Origin: Rubritepida sp.
GTDB lineage: Bacteria; Pseudomonadota; Alphaproteobacteria; Acetobacterales; Acetobacteraceae
Length of the DNA stretch: 21,237 nucleotides
NCBI GenBank assembly: GCA_007129145.1
Contig: SKWC01000180.1
Span: 1-21,237 of the forward strand
Reading direction: 5' to 3'
Shown: one piece after another, positions 20,402 through 21,237 of the stretch
How positions within the stretch are numbered: the stretch's first letter is position 1
Layout of the letters: every line of letters starts with the position of its first letter
Notes under the pieces: model-generated
The model's input: the letters and a program-made list of their open reading frames with translations, nothing else
Database searches by the model: none
Told to the model about the DNA's origin: nothing
Position numbers and translations under genes: made by a program

Positions 20402-20497
20402 GGCTATTCTCCTTGCCGCCGGTTTTCACCCATGCGGGCGGCGGGGGGATGGCCGCTTTGTGGCGTCGCCCGCCTTGATGTGGTGCCGGGGGCGGCT

Positions 20498-20767
20498 TCA
20501 GTCGCCGCCGCCCGAGAAAGCGTTGCCCGAGAAGGCATTGAACGTCTGCAGCGTGTAGGTGTCCTTGACCCCCGGCACGCCCTGTACCTTGTCCACCACG
20601 AACAGGCCGATGTCGCGGTCGGGCTCCAGGTAGAACTTCCCAAGCAGGTCGTACTGGCCTGAGATCGAATGCATTTCCGACAATTCGGGGATGCAGTCCG
20701 CCATCTCGCGGGCCACGCGGTAGGCTTGGCCCATCTCGCATTTGATCAGGACGAAGATCGCGCGCAT
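20498..20767 (-). CDS. Stand-alone Lrp/AsnC ligand-binding domain protein
   Basis: The 89-residue protein matches the RAM/AsnC effector-binding domain without the usual helix-turn-helix: MRAIFVLIKCEMGQAYRVAREMADCIPELSEMH (beta-alpha with the 'V-I-K-C' start), SGQYDLLGKFYLEPD and the C-terminal GVKDTYTLQTFNAF. Stand-alone members form dimeric alpha-beta sandwiches that bind amino acids or associate with full Lrp proteins. The C-terminal tail NAFSGNAFSGGGD comes from a 15-base tandem duplication. The start at 20767 is set by the family N-terminus and GGGAG upstream. It is divergent from the efflux gene with a 180-base gap. Confidence 0.88.
   Translation of the reverse strand: MRAIFVLIKCEMGQAYRVAREMADCIPELSEMHSISGQYDLLGKFYLEPDRDIGLFVVDKVQGVPGVKDTYTLQTFNAFSGNAFSGGGD
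20511..20540. repeat. 15-base tandem repeat in the 3' end of the Lrp-domain gene
   Basis: CCCGAGAAAGCGTTG (20511-20525) and CCCGAGAAGGCATTG (20526-20540) are adjacent copies with 13 of 15 identical bases. They encode the NAFSG-NAFSG tail. Confidence 0.75.
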
Positions 20768-20947
20768 CGGCGGCTCCCGTGGTGGTGCGATGCTCCATAT
20801 TGCCATATGGGGCGGCTGAGATGGCGCTTCCATGGGTGGGCGGGGCTGCTTCCCGCTTTGGTGAGGAATCGTAACGCTGGCGCCGCTCCGCCCTTGCGAT
20901 GGTCGGAAGCCGGGCCCAATCATGATGTGGAACATCTCCGAGGTCCC

Positions 20948-21237
20948 ATGCGAGCCTTGTGGCAGCTCGGCGCGCTCGCCCTCATCGGCGGCGGCGCCTT
21001 CTTGTGGCATGTCCAGGCGGACAGCTGGGGCCTGCCGCGACCGCTCGCGCTCATGGGGCTGGAAGCGCCCGCGCCGCAGGCCGGGCGCGGGGGTCCCCCC
21101 GGTGGCGGCGGGCCGGTGGCGGTGACCGTGGCCCCCGTCCGCCAGGGCGAGGTGGTGGAGCGCATCGAGAGCGTGGGCACCGTGCGCGCGCGCGAGGCGG
21201 TGATCATCACCACCAAGGTCGCGGGGCTGGTGGCCGC
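20948..21237 (+). CDS. RND efflux periplasmic adaptor (MFP/HlyD type), 5' part
   Basis: From the ATG at 20948 the frame stays open to the right edge (96 codons). An N-terminal membrane anchor or signal (about 4-20: LWQLGALALIGGGAFLW) is followed by a Gly/Pro-rich spacer (48-60) and the start of the adaptor beta-barrel/lipoyl fold: VAVTVAPVRQGEVVERIESVGTVRAREAVIITTKVAGLV. The 'V-x-G-x-V-R-A-x-E-x-V-x-I-x-T-K-V-A-G' pattern is diagnostic of membrane-fusion proteins, with an RND pump expected downstream. GAGG lies 5 bases before the start. The gene is cut by the window edge, not broken. Confidence 0.88.
   Translation, partial: MRALWQLGALALIGGGAFLWHVQADSWGLPRPLALMGLEAPAPQAGRGGPPGGGGPVAVTVAPVRQGEVVERIESVGTVRAREAVIITTKVAGLVA

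Overview
The window looks like ordinary chromosome from a high-GC alphaproteobacterium, most likely Rhodospirillales/Acetobacteraceae (Roseomonas-like). The reasons are the GC-rich third positions throughout, a cysteine-poor L31, a DUF1013/TrcR regulator, a COQ9-family protein, a three-subunit (AA/AB/B) proton-translocating transhydrogenase and DUF465 (YdcH) proteins. This taxonomic call is inference from gene content and composition. I see no IS element, phage gene, CRISPR array, tRNA or rRNA, and no gene-free stretch longer than 300 bases (the longest, 2141-2406, is described).

Layout. 1-165: 5' part of an unrecognised minus-strand gene. 335-1945 (+): rpmE, a small heat-shock protein whose leader ends in a ROSE-type thermometer hairpin, and the TrcR regulator. 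1970-4212: two divergent DUF465 genes, the second overlapping a tight purE-purK operon. 4385-5485: an OmpA-type outer-membrane protein with a textbook terminator. 5647-7311 (-): a four-cysteine secreted protein, then coq9 and a peptide deformylase that overlap. 7474-7677 (+): rpsU, divergent from def. 7753-8876: a two-gene envelope operon of unknown function. 8977-9624: a PagL-like outer-membrane barrel. 9675-12616 (-): pntAA-pntAB-pntB. 12710-14628 (-): a membrane-dipeptidase homologue, a small coiled-coil protein and a DUF3429 membrane protein. 14714-16048 (+): a CNNM/CorC-type CBS transporter overlapping tail-to-tail with gpt (-), itself downstream of a CsaA-like tRNA-binding protein. 16959-20079 (+): a gamma-glutamyltransferase and an amidase in one operon. 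20111-20767 (-): a glycine-zipper lipoprotein and a stand-alone Lrp/AsnC effector domain. 20948 to the end (+): the start of an RND efflux adaptor.

How the genes fit together. Most are housekeeping: translation (rpmE, rpsU, def), purine synthesis and salvage (purEK, gpt), redox balance and quinone synthesis (pnt, coq9), and envelope (OmpA, PagL-like barrel, lipoproteins, efflux adaptor). The hydrolases (M19 dipeptidase, GGT, amidase) suggest scavenging of peptides, glutathione conjugates or amides.

The most notable non-coding signal is the candidate ROSE RNA thermometer in front of hsp20 (UUGCU pairing with AGGA with one bulged G). Others are paired UUCG-loop terminators, inverted repeats sitting on candidate promoters, and small tandem duplications at gene 3' ends. 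I found no clear new multi-gene defence or biosynthetic system; the best unexplained protein-coding unit is the 7753-8876 envelope pair.
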